Positions 23,120 to 34,247 of a stretch of DNA of 64,000 nucleotides are shown here, piece by piece. Within the stretch, counting starts at the first letter, position 1, and every line of letters starts with the position of its first letter. The notes beneath the pieces were generated by a model that worked only from the letters and a program-made list of their open reading frames with translations, did no database searches and was not told the DNA's origin. Origin of the DNA: Prinsepia uniflora (taxonomy: Eukaryota > Streptophyta > Magnoliopsida > Rosales > Rosaceae); assembly GCA_032719365.1 (NCBI GenBank), contig CM064862.1, forward strand, positions 942,501 to 1,006,500, given 5' to 3'. The position numbers and the translations under genes are program-made.

Positions 23120-24571
23120 CTAGTCCATTACTTGGCCCTTGCCAGACAACTCCTGACGTCGTTCACAAACTTTGAGGTTGCCAAGATACCGCGATCGGAA
23201 AACAGCCATGCTGACGCCCTGGCTCGCCTGGCATCCTCGCTGGATGACAAGGAAGGGAGACGAGTTTTAGTCGAGGTCCAACACCGACCTAGTACCAGAC
23301 CAAACCCTGTGTACACCATCGACACTAGCCCGACATGGATGGACCCCATCAAGGCCTACCTGCAAGATGGCTCTCTCCCGGACAACAAGTTGGAAGCCAA
23401 GAGAATCAGAAGGCAGGCAACTCGCTACACAATTCAGCGAGACCACCTGTATAAGCGCGGATTCACCACCCCGCTCCTAAAGTGCCTCACACCCCAACTA
23501 GGAGACTACGTGTTGCGGGAAATGCACGAGGGCATATGCGGGGACCATTCGGGCGCAAGAACTTTGGCACACAAGGCATTCCGCCAGGGATACTTTTGGC
23601 CAACGATGCTCGCAGATGCCACTGCTCTCACACAGCAATGCGACAAGTGCCAGCGGCACGCCCAAACCCCTCACCTGCCAGCTGAACCCCTCACTTCCAT
23701 GATGAGCCCCTGGCCCTTCTCACAGTGGGGACTCGATCTTATCGGGCCAATGCCTTTGGGCAAGGGCAAGGTAGCCTACGCGGTGGTGGCAGTAGACTAT
23801 TTTACCAAATGGGCCGAGGCAAAGCCCCTTGCGTCCATCACGGCTCCTCAGATCGAATCGTTCGTATACCAGAGTATCATCTGCCGTTTTGGGATCCCGC
23901 ACACCATCGTAACCGATAACGGGAAACAGTTCGACTGCAATCGCTTCAAAGCGTTCTGCCAGACATACGGCATACAGCTCCTCTTCGCCTCCCCTGCACA
24001 CCCTCAGTCCAACGGCCAAGTGGAGGCCGTCAATAAAAATATCAAGTACAACCTGAAGAAGCGCCTGGATGAGGACAAGGGCAAATGGGCAGACATAATC
24101 AACGATGTCCTTTGGTCGCATCGTACGTCGTACAAAACGGCCACCAACGAGACCCCCTTCGCTCTGGCATTTGGGACAGAGGCCGTGGTACCCGTGGAGG
24201 TCGGAGAAACATCATACCGTGTCCTCAACTATGACCCGGGCACCAACGACCAGCAGATTGCCCTCAACCTCGATCTCCTTGAGGAAAGGCGGGATCAAGC
24301 CAACTTGAAAAACTTGGCTTACAAGCAGAGGGTGGCTAGATACTATGACTCGAGGGTTCGACACAGAAGCTTCCGAGTGGGGGACTTGGTTCTCCGCAAG
24401 GTCAACCTTGGCACCAAGGACAAGGCCGCGGGCACCTTTGCCCCAAACTGGGAAGGACCATACACCGTGGCCAGAGTCTGCCGAGAGGGGACTTACGAGC
24501 TTCAAAATTCCGAAGGGAAGACACTTCCACATCCCTGGAACGTGGACCATCTCAAGTATTATTACAGATAA
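23120..24571 (+). pseudogene. Gypsy pol fragment: RNase H end and complete integrase
   Basis: An open frame of 479 codons with no start of its own, cut at its 5' end inside RNase H. The first 35 residues carry the RNase H tail (IPRSENSHADALARLAS). The integrase has the HHCC zinc finger (H132, H139, C170, C173), the DD35E triad D202 (GLDLIGP), D262 (TDNGKQF) and E298 (SNGQVEAVNK), and a C-terminal GPY-type domain (NWEGPYTV). It ends at 24571. Integrase inserts the element's DNA. The catalytic part looks undamaged, but the lost reverse transcriptase makes the copy dead on its own. Confidence 0.93.
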
Positions 24572-24991
24572 GTTGTTGTAAAACGCCCAAGGCGCACGGC
24601 CCACGGCCATCTTTTGTAAACATGTTCTGGCATACCCAGACTAGCCTATGAATAACATTCATCCACCAATCCATTCAAGTTTTATTACAAACCTTCCCAA
24701 GTCGTACTTTCTCGGCCTATGTTCCAACACTGATGGATACCGTCGGCCATCAGTGGCCGACCTACTAAGACTACAGTCTCCACTTATGGGGTAAATTTCG
24801 TTCGTTTACTTCCGTATGAAACCCAAACCATCCTTGACGGATATTTCCCAGTCTTGGTCCGACCCACTTGGGGTTTTTTAGTTCACCTCCAACCACATAT
24901 CCATTACCAAACTAAAGCAGTTTATTAAAACAATAGTCATATTACATCAGGCCTAGGCCGAATTACATTGCAAAAATGGAAGAAACCGACA
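24572..24991. other. Convergent untranslated region between pol and the antisense gene
   Basis: 420 bp separate the pol stop and the antisense gene stop, which face each other. No coding signal. Both transcripts must end here or overlap. Confidence 0.6.
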
Positions 24992-27762
24992 CTACTCGTC
25001 GTCGCCACCCTGCTCGGCCGTCTCTGCATCCTCGCCATGCGGCTCGCCCACCTTCTCGGCTTCGGAGTGGTCGGTTGGATCTTCCGACTCCAGGTCCTCC
25101 TCCTCATCATCAGGCAGAGGATTCCCATCGTCGTCCAGGTAGTCCTCAACCCGTGGCGGAGACTTGAGCCATGGGAAGGCAATCGACACCCCCGGGTTGG
25201 ATAACAGCAGCTTCTTGTAAAAGCCATCCTCCAGGGCAGCACCAAATTTCATGAACGACTTCTCACATTCCGGAGAAGCCTTGTACTCTTCCACCCCGAC
25301 CTTTTTGGCCGCGATCAACTGCTTGGCCAGCCTCGCATTAGCCGACTCCTGCTCGGCCAACCTAGCTTTCGCCTCCACCAGCTCGGCCTGCACTCGCTCT
25401 GTTTCCTCGGCCTTCGCCGCCGCTTCCACCTCGTTGGCTTTAACCTTCAGCTCCAACTCCGCCTTGGCCTCAAGCGCCTGGTTGAACAGTTTTTGGTTGG
25501 CCGCCAAGGCTTGCTCCCGTCCTTCAACCTCCCGCTTCATGTCCACGGCCTGTTGCCTAATATTGCTAGCATGACGGAAGGTTGAGAACACTTCACCAAG
25601 AAACTGCGAAGGCCACAGGCCGAGTTAAAAAAAAAAAAGATAGAGACAACACACGAAAGGAAACCAGAAACGAAGCTTACATGAGAGCCAAGCCTCATGG
25701 TCTTGTCACAACGGTCGGCAAAGTCCCTCGGCTGGACTTCGGCTATCTCACCCAACTCATATTGGGACCCCCGAACCACTGTGTTCATGAAATCCAGCTG
25801 CGAGGGGTGGAAGGCCGTGCTCAGATGCCGCCAGCTGTCATCCACCTCAGTCGTCCTGATCAGGTCAGGCTCCCCCTCCGCATTAACGAAGTACGACTTG
25901 ATCGACGAATCAAGCGTCGGCCTTTTCAACTTCTTTGGCACATGTCGGCCAGCCAACAGTGAGGTATGCGAAGGCACGATCATATCCCTCACCAGTTCAA
26001 GGGTTTCTACCTCGGCCTGTCTTTTCTGCCTCCTTTTCTCGGTCGGCTCTTCACTTTCCCGGGCTTCCACCCTCTCAGCAAGTTTCTTTTTCTTCTTACG
26101 GCGAGCCTCGGCCACAAACTTTCTCCTCTGTTCGGCCGCGTCGTCTATTTCGATGAAGACCGGCGAAGTACAGGATGGCCCCTTCCTCTTCTCACTGGCC
26201 GATGCAACAGGACTTGAGAACAGGGGCTCGATAGGCTCCCCCGTCGCTTCATCCACATCGGTTGCCGGCTGTGCCTCGGCTTGACTTGGCCCCTCAGCTA
26301 TCCGCAATCTCGGCTTAACCCTGGCCGTCGACTTCGTCTTCAAGGGCTGCCTGAAGTCCACTTTGGACGAGGCCCCAGCTTTTTGTGCCTCGGCCTTAGC
26401 ATCCTCGGCCTGCTTCATTATTTCTTGTATTTTCGCCATTCGGTTTGAGCACTGGGTGGCTGCAGCAAGTACGTAGTCCGGGGGAGCTGCCAAAACAAAA
26501 AAAACAAGCGGTCAATAAAACGTTGCTAACCCCAACACATTTCACAAGGCATGGGGATTCGACACTTACGTAGTTCTGATATCAGGCCGACCTTGAGCAA
26601 ATTTTGAGGCAATCTCAAGAAATCCCTACTTCTTTCTGTTCGGTCGAGCTTCTCGAACAGTTCACTGCAATCTGCTTTCTCCTGGTCGGTCACGCTTGGA
26701 CACTTGAACACTTCTGCAAAACAACGAAAACATTAGCCACTGCATACAAACAAACACACACAAGCCCTAAACCGACCCACCCGATCTAACACTCGCCACA
26801 CCTTTTGACTGATAGTTTCTAGGAATTCTCCTATCATGGTCGGTTAGGTAGGCCCCTTCCCAGTCTCCGCATACCAATACGAACCGATGCTTCCATGCCT
26901 TTTGCGAGGTCGGCATGTCCCATATAAATGGCCCCCGGGTTTTCCTATCCCTCGCCTCCACGTAAATCCACCCTGTTTTATCCCTTCGAAACTGATACAG
27001 GTGGTTTATATGGCCCCAGGACGGCTCTCCTTTCCCGGCCAACTTGAAGGCCGTGTACACACCCGTCAGGGCAATCCAGGTGTTGGGGTTGATCTGACCG
27101 ATGGCAACGCCAACCTGGGCAACCATCCGTTGCACCCAGGGATGGAGGGGCAGGACGACTCCGTGTGTGAAGACGTCTGGGTGGAAGGTCGTCCAGGGTT
27201 CCGGTGGATCACTCGGCATGTCCGTATCCCCGACTAGCCTCATCACCACCGAATCGGGCACGTGAAACGCCTCTCGGTAGGCCTGAATATCATCCCATTT
27301 GATTGTACTCAGCTGACGATCAATGTGATAGACGGATGTCGCAACGGTCACCTGCTTCATCGCATTATCCACATCAATCTCAATCAACATCGGCCTGGAT
27401 GTCGCATCTTGATCGCTTGTCCCCACAGCTTCCTTTTCTCTCGACCGGCCAGATACGAGGGGAATGCCTTCAAAAACATCGGTCTGCCCCACCGAATCTA
27501 CATCAACGATCAACCGTTCGGCCTCACCAATGGCCGAAACAGCCTCGTCTGGAATCTGGGCAAAAGCTTTTTCAAGCTCCTCCTCCAGATCCTTATCTTC
27601 CTCGGCCTGCGACCTCAGATTCACCTCTGGCCGAGATGTCCCTGAAGTTGAAGCCGACCCACTCGTCCTCAACCGTGTGTCAGAAGCGGCCGAAGCCGTT
27701 GAATCATCCTCGAAGGCATTTCCAGACCGGGCGTCCGTGCCTTGAGAATCTTCAGACACCAT
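24992..27762 (-). CDS. Antisense gene of the Tat element: Transposase_28-like protein, four exons, intact
   Basis: Exons 26802-27762, 26570-26713, 25681-26486 and 24992-25603 have GT-AG borders and join in phase (961+144+806+612 nt) into 840 codons without a stop. Residues 155-300 resemble the plant 'putative gypsy type transposon' domain (Transposase_28, PF04195), with the tract PLHPWVQRMVAQVGVA and NPNTWIALTGVYTAFK. Exon 3 is basic with RRKKKKKLAERV, a possible nuclear signal. Exon 4 encodes an Ala/Glu/Lys coiled coil (about 645-745) and an acidic tail rich in D and E. A leader intron (27763-27931) ends exactly at the ATG, and a TATA box lies at 28080-28086. The function of these proteins is not established. 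Domain assignment is from memory of the family, medium confidence; the exon structure is directly visible. Confidence 0.8.
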
Positions 27763-27931
27763 CTACAAATATATAAAAAACCTTCCTAAGAATGGGAAAC
27801 AACGCGACTCTCCTTACTGGCCGACCTATCGGATCTAGAAACCACGGGACAAACATGCATATGTGTTCATCCCATGTTCTTGCAAAAGACAAACTTTGAA
27901 TCCAAAATCACAAGGTCAAAGGTTTACGTAC
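27763..27931 (-). other. Leader intron of the antisense gene
   Basis: On the minus strand AACACG|GTACGTAAAC (donor at 27931) and ATATATTTGTAG|ATGGTG (acceptor at 27763) frame a 169-bp intron in the 5' UTR. The frame upstream of the acceptor has a stop and no ATG, so translation starts at 27762. Confidence 0.6.
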
Positions 27932-28079
27932 CGTGTTTTGCTTGGAAGTCGCCGTGAGCACCGCCGCGAAGCTTGTTCGGAAATCGCCTTGCCTAGCCGG
28001 AAATCGCTTTTGCACTTCTCTAACGAACACTCAAATTCACTTGGACGCACAAAGTAAAAAGTGAACTTGGCTCCACTCC

Positions 28080-28086
28080 TTTTATA
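28080..28086 (-). promoter_or_regulatory. TATA box of the antisense gene
   Basis: On the minus strand GAGTATAAAAGGAGTGG lies about 150 bp upstream of the leader donor site and faces into the antisense gene. It supports transcription independent of the LTR. Confidence 0.6.
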
Positions 28087-28222
28087 CTCGCCAATTCTAA
28101 CCATGGTTAAAAAACTAGCCGTTATTACCATGGTCGGCCAGCCCAACCGTCACCTCGACCTCGATAAGCGGAAGGGTCACCTCGATTTGCACGCGCATTT
28201 AAGCCGCACTACAAGGTGATGT

Positions 28223-28880
28223 AAGGTCCTGCGCCAGCTGACCGACCAAGGTGACATCCTTCACCTTGGCACCAAGTGACATGTGATACCAAGGTGACAT
28301 CCTTCACCTTGGCACCAAGTGACATGTGATCGGCCTTCAGGGTACCCCCTAGGCCGATCGGTCACCTCATCGTGCAAGGTCCTGCGCCAGCTGACCGACC
28401 AAGGTGACATCCTTCACATTGGCACCAAGTGACATGTGATCGGCCTTCAGGGTACCCCCTAGGCCGATCGGTCACCTCATCGTGCAAGGTCCTGCGCCAG
28501 CTGACCGACCAAGGAGACATCCTTCACATTGGCACCAAGTGTCATGTGGTCGGCCTTCAGGGTACCCCCTAGGCCGATCGGTCACCTCATCGTGCAAGGT
28601 CCTGCGCCAGCTGACCGACCAAGGTGACATCCACCTTGGCACCAAGTGACATGTGGTCGGCCTTCAGGGTACCCCCTAGGCCGATCGGTCACCTCATCGT
28701 GCAAGGTCCTGCGCAAGCTGACCGACCAAGGTGACACCCTTCACCTTGGCACCACGTGACATGTGATCGGCCTTCAGGGTACCCCCTAGGCCGATCGGTC
28801 ACCTCATCGGGCAAGGTCCTGCGCAGGCTGGTCGATCAAGGTGGTCGGCCTGCAGGGCACCCCTAGGCCGATCGGCCTCC
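28223..28880. repeat. 110-bp tandem array in the Tat element 3' region
   Basis: Six units start with AAGGTCCTGCGC: 28223-28375 (153 bp, with an inner 43-bp duplication), 28376-28485 (110), 28486-28595 (110), 28596-28702 (107), 28703-28812 (110) and a truncated last unit from 28813. The units are over 90 percent alike by eye. Each carries short palindromes such as CCTAGG and CCGATCGG. Tat-lineage 3' untranslated regions are known to hold such arrays and to seed satellite DNA. Confidence 0.93.
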
Positions 28881-29050
28881 CACGTACACCCGTCCGACGC
28901 CAGTTTTAAACTCCCATCCTTCGTTTTTTCTCCTCTGTCAAGGGCTTGGGGGACTGGGGACTAGCATACTACGCACCAGAACAGGCCGACAAGCATAATA
29001 CAAGCCCTCAACCGAGGCAATCCACCTCAGTCAACGACTTGGGGGACTTC

Positions 29051-29539
29051 TGTTCATACCCAAACTGGTCGGCCTGGTTAAAGGTCCAAAACTGATCAGA
29101 CCTGTCCCCGCTCTACCAACCCCGGGCAAGCCTCAGATCACGCCAATAAAGCCCAGAATCACCTAAGACGAATAAATCTGGTCGGCCAGGCTTACCAACA
29201 AGTCACAACTGCTACCCGGGACCACCATAGACACCTGTCAGCTCCCAGGGGCAGCAACATTTATCCCACATTGACAAACACCAACAAACACATTCAATGC
29301 TACTATAAATACAAGGGCATACCCCTCCAAAAGGTAATGACAATCTTGCCCTCATGCTGTCTAAATTACAACAGTACCCTTCTACCTAACTAACTTAGGC
29401 ATCGGAGACTGTTCGGCCGACATCACACCGGTGTCCCTTTGCATTTACCCTCTTCCTGTGCAGGCCACAATATTTCGAGGGGGATCGCGAAGGAAGCTCA
29501 GCGAGGCAGGAGTAGGTTGATCCATTTCTTGCATCAACA
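29051..29539 (+). repeat. Gypsy 3' LTR
   Basis: Starts TGTTCATACC directly after CTTGGGGGACTTC (polypurine tract) and ends GCATCAACA, a TGTT/AACA pair. TATAAATA lies at 29304-29311. The 5' partner is missing, so the edges rest on the terminal motif and polypurine tract only. Confidence 0.72.
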
Positions 29540-29689
29540 CAATTAATGTGTTTGGATGTGTAGCTGGACAAACACTTGCTAGTTTTGGCATTCTTTGATT
29601 GATCAATGTCCATCGTATTACAAATTTTAACAATATTTATGTATTCGTCGAGAAATCCTAACTTCTTTCTTAACAATGCTTGCAAACAT

Positions 29690-29850
29690 TTTCTCATCAA
29701 CCAAACAGATTTAATTTGACACTGATTTTTTTTTTAATCTACAAATGAAAAAGAAGAAAGAAATAATCAAACACCACTTTGAACAAGCTTGAGGAATTGT
29801 TTTGCTTATTGGCTGGTACATTGCGGTTCAATCCACTCGACATTTCCCGA
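29690..29850 (-). pseudogene. Possible degraded copy of hydrolase exon 1 and intron 1
   Basis: CATTTTCTCATCAACCAAACAG here parallels CATTTTCTTATCAACCAAACAG in intron 1 of the hydrolase (from about 21772). GGAATTGTTTTGCTT and ACTCGACATTTCC parallel GGAACTGTTTTGCTT and CTCCCGCCATTTCC around exon 1 (22054-22147). Order and orientation agree, with gaps. It suggests an old partial tandem duplicate, now on the far side of the gypsy insertion. Judged by eye only. Confidence 0.45.
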
Positions 29851-30084
29851 GCAACTCTGCCGGCCACAAGATCTGTTGAGTAATGCTGAATAATTCCTCG
29901 TGATTTTAATGTATTTATTTATTTAGAGACTCAAAATTTATACTTGTAGAGATAATGTGTCGATTTTAATCAGGTATACATTCTGTGCATTAATCTTATA
30001 AGATTGCACTCAAGTTGCCAATGATGAATGACTAAAGAAAACACTAATTCCTAATTCGGGAAATTGAATGCAATTATGAGTCAT

Positions 30085-30960
30085 CGGGGCATAAATAAGT
30101 TATCTATAAAAAAAATTTAAAAGAATAACGTCACGAAAAAAGGACATGGTTGACTCTTGTATTTTTCATATAGACCACGTACATTCATTTTTTAGTTATA
30201 AAATACACATGCGTTCCTTATTTTGAGAAAAACTAGAGTCGTCAAGGGAACAACCTCAGCTAATTAAAGTATAAATAAGTTATCTTTCAAAATTTGTAAA
30301 CAATAACATCATGAAAAATTTGACATGATCGAATCTTAAATTTTTCATAAGACAACGTAATTTCAATTTGTAGGTAATGAGTACATACACACGCAACCCT
30401 TAGTTTGAGAAAAAATAAAGTTGTCAAGAGAGTACAACATCAATTAAAGCATATATAAGTTATCTTTCAACTATAAGGTGTGGTGCAAACGTGCACTTGA
30501 TAAATTTTCACTTTTATAGGACGAATTTCTTGGTGCTTATCTGATAAGAGTTAGAAATTCATTTAGAGCACTTTGTAACCAGGGATAAGTAGCACCTTGA
30601 ACAAGGACTAATTAAGTACATCTACCCTTCGATACGAGGGCATCTTGTAGTACTTACCAAAAAAAAAATTATCTTTCAAAAATTTGAAAAGAACAACATT
30701 ATGAAAAAAAATGATATAGACGACATATACATTCATTTTAGGTAGAAAATACACCCACGATCCTTAACTAGTTTGGGAAAAAATAGAGTTGCCAAGGGAA
30801 CAACCTCACCTAAAGCATAAATAAGCTATCTTTCAAAATTTTGAAATGAATAACACTATAAAAAATGACATGGTCGAATCTTGTATTTTTTATACATACG
30901 ACGACTTGCATTTATTTTTTAGGTAAACTGTCATATACTATCTTATAGAAACAAATTTTC
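30085..30960. repeat. Degenerate tandem repeat of about 160-180 bp, four units
   Basis: Units recur near 30092, 30271, 30450 and 30823, each with ATAAATAAGTTATCTTTCAAAA-like and GTTGTCAAGGGAACAAC-like segments and a stretch AATACACACGCNNCCCTTA. The third unit is split by a 198-bp insertion (30471-30668). Confidence 0.8.
30471..30668 (+). mobile_element. Poly(A)-tailed retroposon (SINE-like), 198 bp
   Basis: The insert ends in ten A residues and is flanked by a perfect 11-bp direct repeat TTATCTTTCAA (30460-30470 and 30669-30679). It interrupts a unit of the local tandem repeat, which confirms its borders. These are marks of LINE-driven retroposition. Clear tRNA-type A and B boxes were not seen, so it may be a SINE of another type or a retroposed RNA fragment. 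Confidence 0.72.
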
Positions 30961-31230
30961 AACATAATCATATGAATTTAAGCAAAGGCAAATCCCTCTC
31001 GAATCTCTTAAGTTGTTTCCAAAATGGTGTTAATATGGACAAAGGTTGTGCCAAATGACAGAAACTTAGAAGAAATGTGTAGAGCTTTCTTGACTCATTA
31101 TTCTTACTTGAAGTTGAAGCTCCCTAGATGCCATTGCAAATTTCCTATCGGTTGCTAAATGCTAGAGAGTAACCATTAGCTAGGATAGGTGCAAATATCC
31201 TTTTTTGGAGTTGAAAGAATTAGGCTTCTT

Positions 31231-31606
31231 TTTTTTTTTTTTGTTAAATCAAATTATATTAAAGGGCAAAAACCCAACACAATGCGCAAGGCACAAAAAC
31301 AAACAACTCACAAGAGCTCAACACACCTCCCGAAGGAGAACACACCAAACTAAAAGTACCTACGAAATAACAACATTCCAATTCCTTGCAGTACGGATAT
31401 TGGAAGAAACATGCCTAAAGTTAAGAGTACAAAGCCTACAACGAATCATAGCTAGGATAACATTAAAGACCACATCAGGAGGTTTCCTGGTGTTGTAGAA
31501 AATCCGATTATTTCGCTCCTGCCAAATGTGGTAGACAGTCACACCCAAGGCAAGACGCTTAGCAACCTGAGCCATCAATTTCCCACGCCAATGCTCAATT
31601 TCCCAC
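31231..31606 (-). mobile_element. 5'-truncated LINE (L1-type) 3' end, 376 bp
   Basis: A 14-bp perfect target duplication GAATTAGGCTTCTT flanks it (31217-31230 and 31607-31620). The minus strand ends in a poly(A) tract (poly-T from 31231). The minus frame encodes the C-terminal tail of a plant LINE reverse transcriptase protein, with VYHIWQERNNRIF. CAATTTCCCACG is repeated at the 5' junction (31576-31587 and 31595-31606), a likely insertion scar. Confidence 0.88.
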
Positions 31607-31679
31607 GAATTAGGCTTCTTGGGCTGAACTTGTATTGTTTGGAAAAAAGGATTAAAGTGCATCAGTTGAATGAATTATA

Positions 31680-33455
31680 GAGCGCCTTATATATGGGTGG
31701 CTAGCTCACTCCTATTTTCTGGTTGGTTATTCGATTTCACTTTGCGTTCTCTTCTTGTTGGTGGTTGTGATGACTTTGTGGTGTTGTGGTGTTGTAGTGT
31801 GCTTGGTGGGATGATTGCAAAAAATGTTGGGTTTTTCCTAATTTCAGATATATATAGCGATTTTAACTTGGATTTTTAATTTTTTAAGTTTAATTTTATG
31901 TTTGTACTTTGTAGGTGTTCTTATTCTTGAGTTTTTATTTCCTTATAATTGTTAATTGATCCTAGGCATGAACATATTTTTCTGATCCAAAAAAAGAAGA
32001 AGAACGTCATGAATCGGCACCACGACCCCAATCCATTTGACGAACAAGAGATCGTGGTTGAGCCGTTGAGGTCAACCCTTCATCGATAATTGCTTCCCAC
32101 TTATTTTCTCTTTCTCCAATTAATTTCAGCCATTTTTTAACTTTTTTTGTTTATTTATTTAAGATTATATTAATTATCTTTAATATATTCAAAATTTTAT
32201 TGTTTGTTTATTTATATGAAGTCCATGTCAACATTAAAAAAAAAGCCCTATAAATACTATTTGGGCACTTAACATATTTTTTTTTTAACATATCACTAAC
32301 AATGAGTACTTAAAATTATGTGTTTTGATAGTTAACTTAGGTATCAAATTGAAATTTTTAATAATTAAAGTACGAACTTAATTAAAATCAATTATATATA
32401 TAATTTGGGGGTTTTATGCAGTTTATCTTTAAATTATTATTATTATTATTATAAATTGATGATATTTTTCTCAACTTAATGATCACTTTTATAGACTCGA
32501 AGCATAGAGTTTTATCATATTTTTTTTCCAATTAAATCATTTCAGAGATTCTAGAAAATAAGGATTTTTAAGTACAATGATTTTAGGGGTATTTTTCTTA
32601 TTTAGTGAGCAATTTTAAATTCGACTCTCATAAAAATTGCATTTAAAAGTCATTGTGTGTGTATAAATCTTTTTCACTATCGTTATATATATGTATAAAC
32701 AATCATTTAAATTCGACTCTTATTAGTACAACTTTTTTGGTCATTAAGTACAATATTTTGGTCATTAAAAACGTATTTATCAAAATATTTTTGCTTCTCA
32801 TTTTCGACGATCGGCAACAATTTTTCTATACAATTCTCCAAATATGTTTCATATAGCTTCACAAAGAAATTTTGAGACATGTACACGTACGTAATCCTTT
32901 ACATGCAAAGCCTATTACTGCTCATGCAATTAGAGATAGCTTGCTTAGCTTAATGTGGAAAAGTAAAATGATACATAAAAAAAAATAAGCTGATTAAGTC
33001 CATATATTCCTTTCCTCCTAGAACAATGGGGCATCATGTAAAGTACAAAATCAATTCCTTTCCCATTTACACTTCCAAATGCGTGCATGCAGTGTTATGA
33101 ATGTCGACAATAAAATATCGTAAGTAAATTGCTTTAGATTATTCAATCATTTGATAAAGGATCGATCACTAACTATATATGAGCCAAATTTAATAGAATT
33201 CTATTATATACTATGATATATATTGTGATTCGATTGTGATGTGTCGACACATTATATATAGTTCTATACCGATTAACATTCATGATAATATATAACTTTC
33301 TTAAGATGATTCTATATTCTATTATATATTAAAACATTTGATAGTGTGTAAAATCAACAACATTATTGATATTCAAGGCATATTATACCAATATAAAACC
33401 ACCATATATATATATATATATAATAACATGCTTATTAAAAATACATTAATATTTT
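31680..33455. other. Gene-free AT-rich stretch
   Basis: Only simple repeats such as ATT runs near 32437 and TA tracts near 33410-33422. No coding or RNA signal supported. Confidence 0.5.
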
Positions 33456-33459
33456 ATAC

Positions 33460-34247
33460 TGTTGAGATGTGAAGAAAATATCTCACATCGGAAAAGCACA
33501 ATTACAATTTGTGTCTTATAAGATCTTGAGTTATTTCCCCCATTGCCAATTGGTTTTGGGGTGGAGTCTCAACTTCTTACATGGTATCAAAGTGGGGTTA
33601 TCCCAATAGTCACATGATAGGCTGGAAAATCCGCCACACCTGAGGGGACGTGTTGAGATGTGAGGAAAATGTTCCACATCGGAAAAGCCTTATAAGATCT
33701 TGGGCTACTTCCTCCATTACCAATTGGTTTTGGGGTGGAACCTCAACTTGTTACGTGGTATTAGAGCGGGGTTATCCCACGTGATAGGTTTAACCACCAC
33801 ACATGTCACACGTACCCATTTAAATCGTCACGTGATAGGCTGAAAAATTCGCCACAAGTGAGAAGGCTTGTTGAGATGTGAGGAAAATATCTCACATCGG
33901 AAAAACACAACTACAATTTGTGCCTTATAAGATCTCTCATTTAAATCGTCACGTGATAGGCTGTAAAATCCACCACATGTGAGGGGGCATGTTGAGATGT
34001 GAGGAAAATGTTTCACATCGGAAAAACACAACTACAATTTGTGTCTTATAAGATCTTGGGCTACTTCCCTCATTGCCTCAAATCGTCACGTAATAGACTG
34101 GAAAATTCGTCACAAGTGAGGGACGTGTTGAGATGTGAGAAAAATATCTCACATCGAAAAAGCACAATTACAATTTGTGTCTTATAAGATCTTGAGCTAC
34201 TTCTCCTATTGCCAATTAGTTTTGGGGTGAAACCTCAACTTCTTACA
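33460..34247 (+). mobile_element. Multimeric TRIM-type retrotransposon with five LTR copies
   Basis: A perfect 5-bp target duplication TATAC (33455-33459 and 34248-34252) encloses five LTR copies starting TGTTGAGATGTGAG (33460, 33651, 33869, 33990, 34126). The first and last are full length (122 bp, ending CTCAACTTCTTACA); the second is 105 bp and the third and fourth are truncated. The first two are followed by a primer site TGGTATCAAAG or TGGTATTAGAGC (initiator tRNA-Met type), and each internal segment ends with a CCACA...GAGG polypurine-like tract. No coding sequence. Tiny LTRs, primer site and polypurine tract without genes define TRIM elements. Confidence 0.85.

Larger units (their letters stand above)
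23120..29539 (+). mobile_element. Ty3/gypsy Tat-lineage retrotransposon, 5'-truncated
   Basis: From left to right: the end of RNase H and the complete integrase (plus strand), an antisense spliced gene (24992-27762), its promoter, a 110-bp tandem array (28223-28880), a GGGGGACT polypurine-like tract (near 29036-29049) and the 3' LTR (29051-29539). The gag, protease, reverse transcriptase and 5' LTR are missing. An extra antisense gene between pol and the 3' LTR, and tandem repeats in the 3' untranslated region, are known marks of Tat-lineage elements such as Grande and Ogre. Base composition is clearly more GC-rich than the host DNA on both sides. Confidence 0.88.

Noticed and set aside
24212..24610. 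Minus-strand frame over the integrase
   Set aside because: Shadow of the integrase frame; unlike the antisense gene further right it has no splice or domain support.
28223..28880. CRISPR-like array
   Set aside because: Units are contiguous 110-bp tandem copies with no spacers, in plant DNA and inside a retroelement.
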